Shown here: positions 63,509 to 64,000 of the stretch, one piece after another
Numbering within the stretch: the stretch's first letter is position 1
Layout of the letters: every line of letters starts with the position of its first letter
Assembly (NCBI RefSeq): GCF_900142205.1
Contig: NZ_FRAA01000005.1
Span: 248,001 to 312,000 of the forward strand
Direction of reading: 5' to 3'
Source: Reichenbachiella agariperforans
Lineage (GTDB): Bacteria > Bacteroidota > Bacteroidia > Cytophagales > Cyclobacteriaceae
DNA length: 64,000 bases
Program-made: the position numbers and the translations under genes
Notes under the pieces: model-generated
What the model was told of the DNA's origin: nothing
The model's database searches: none
What the model saw: only the letters and a program-made list of their open reading frames with translations

Positions 63509-64000
63509 TCACTGCGTGGGCTTCATTATGACTTTCATAAGTTCTGTGAGTGTAGTTGTAAAAGGATATGCTTTTGCATTACCCTCACTATAATTCGATA
63601 GTTTCGTATAATCCCATTCGCGACCCACAAATTCTTTGTCGGTGACTTTTTCAATTTCGATCACCAAGTAATGCTTTTCGTAATCCTTTTCATCAGTTGC
63701 TTTTGGATAACCTTTCTTTTCCAGATTTAGCCTTGAATAAACTTTTGGTCCTTTACTTACAATCTTCCATAGATCACCACTTTTCTTCTCTTTGTGGGTG
63801 TGTAGTAGAAGGTATTTTGCTCCAATTACTTCTTGTTCAAGAATTAAAGAACCGTTACCAGATCCCATTCTAAAATTGTATTGACCTTTTTTTATCCAAT
63901 TATAATGCTCTGCTGAACGATAGAACCCAACTAAAACAAAAGTCTCGTCAGGTATGATGTTTTTGTCACCATACTTTTCAGGTATAGGTTCATTTAGCTC
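63509..64000 (-). CDS. Protein of unknown function, C-terminal part (runs off the right edge)
   Basis: The frame is open from the window edge to 63509, giving the last 163 residues. It includes ELNEPIPEKYGD, FVLVGFYRSAEHYNWIKKGQ, YNFRMGSGNGSL, GAKYLLLHTHKE and IEKVTDKEFVGREWDYTKL. The pattern of short strands ending in HT or WDY suggests an alpha/beta domain, but no family is recognised with confidence. It is AT-rich, in the same orientation as the two cassette genes, and may be a third cassette. Confidence 0.7.
   Translation of the reverse strand, partial: ELNEPIPEKYGDKNIIPDETFVLVGFYRSAEHYNWIKKGQYNFRMGSGNGSLILEQEVIGAKYLLLHTHKEKKSGDLWKIVSKGPKVYSRLNLEKKGYPKATDEKDYEKHYLVIEIEKVTDKEFVGREWDYTKLSNYSEGNAKAYPFTTTLTELMKVIMKPTQ

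Noticed and set aside
63255-63512. An 85-residue minus-strand frame between the last two genes
   Set aside because: It is low in ordered secondary structure, fills a presumed recombination spacer and overlaps the stop of the next gene; no start signal or family is seen.

Overview
The window reads as chromosome of a gliding, probably marine member of the Bacteroidota, most likely Cytophagales. The signs are a 287-residue primary sigma factor typical of that phylum, upstream sites resembling the Bacteroidota TTG/TAnnTTTG promoter, almost no Shine-Dalgarno sequences, bacillithiol synthesis (bshB1), PorT-like outer-membrane barrels, and many PAS-rich kinases. Genus-level placement is inference.

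Layout. 1-1120 is a scrambled edge: the tail of a VOC-family gene, group II intron-like remnants, a stray attC-like arm, and a toxin-antitoxin pair whose toxin is broken. 1122-11512 is a chemotaxis operon on the minus strand (STAS protein, CheY, CheA, two CheW, one MCP, CheR, a kinase-like protein, CheD, CheB, CheC-like) plus a separate CheY, mostly joined by 4-base overlaps and with no flagellar genes nearby, so it may steer gliding. 11720-17744 holds a NarL-type regulator, a PAS protein without an ATPase domain, and a 1418-residue multi-PAS NarX-type kinase.

18177-36602 is mostly housekeeping and envelope genes: rpoD, trxB, an M23/LysM peptidase, bshB1, an M50 protease, a HAD hydrolase, a CAU-anticodon tRNA, DUF4136 and Omp85-like proteins, slyD, a VOC protein, a cadherin/BspA-like lipoprotein, a methyltransferase/GT4/YfhO cluster, and infC-rpmI-rplT. 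37496-41638 carries acpP-fabF-rnc-nadE. 41652-46239 has YceI, DUF1275, small secreted or stress proteins and an OmpR-type two-component pair. 46455-53774 has an aldo-keto reductase, SixA, PolX/PHP, a flippase, a glycosyltransferase and pfkA. 53854-56230 has three outer-membrane barrels including an LpxR-like deacylase. 56307-59325 is the biotin operon bioFDA.

From about 60,000 to the right edge the sequence becomes AT-rich and mobile: a group II intron-like remnant abuts a broken IS110-family transposase, which abuts a series of minus-strand genes. Two of these genes are each bracketed by a perfect gene-specific 9-10 bp inverted core (GTTA... at the start, ...TAAC at the end) and separated by long imperfect palindromes with unpaired bases. 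This is the architecture of integron gene cassettes with attC sites. A 26-bp attC arm from this array recurs at the far left of the window. The integrase is not in the window. This cassette-like zone, the pseudo-kinase inside the chemotaxis operon, the MITE pair and the non-AUG start of infC are the most notable observations.
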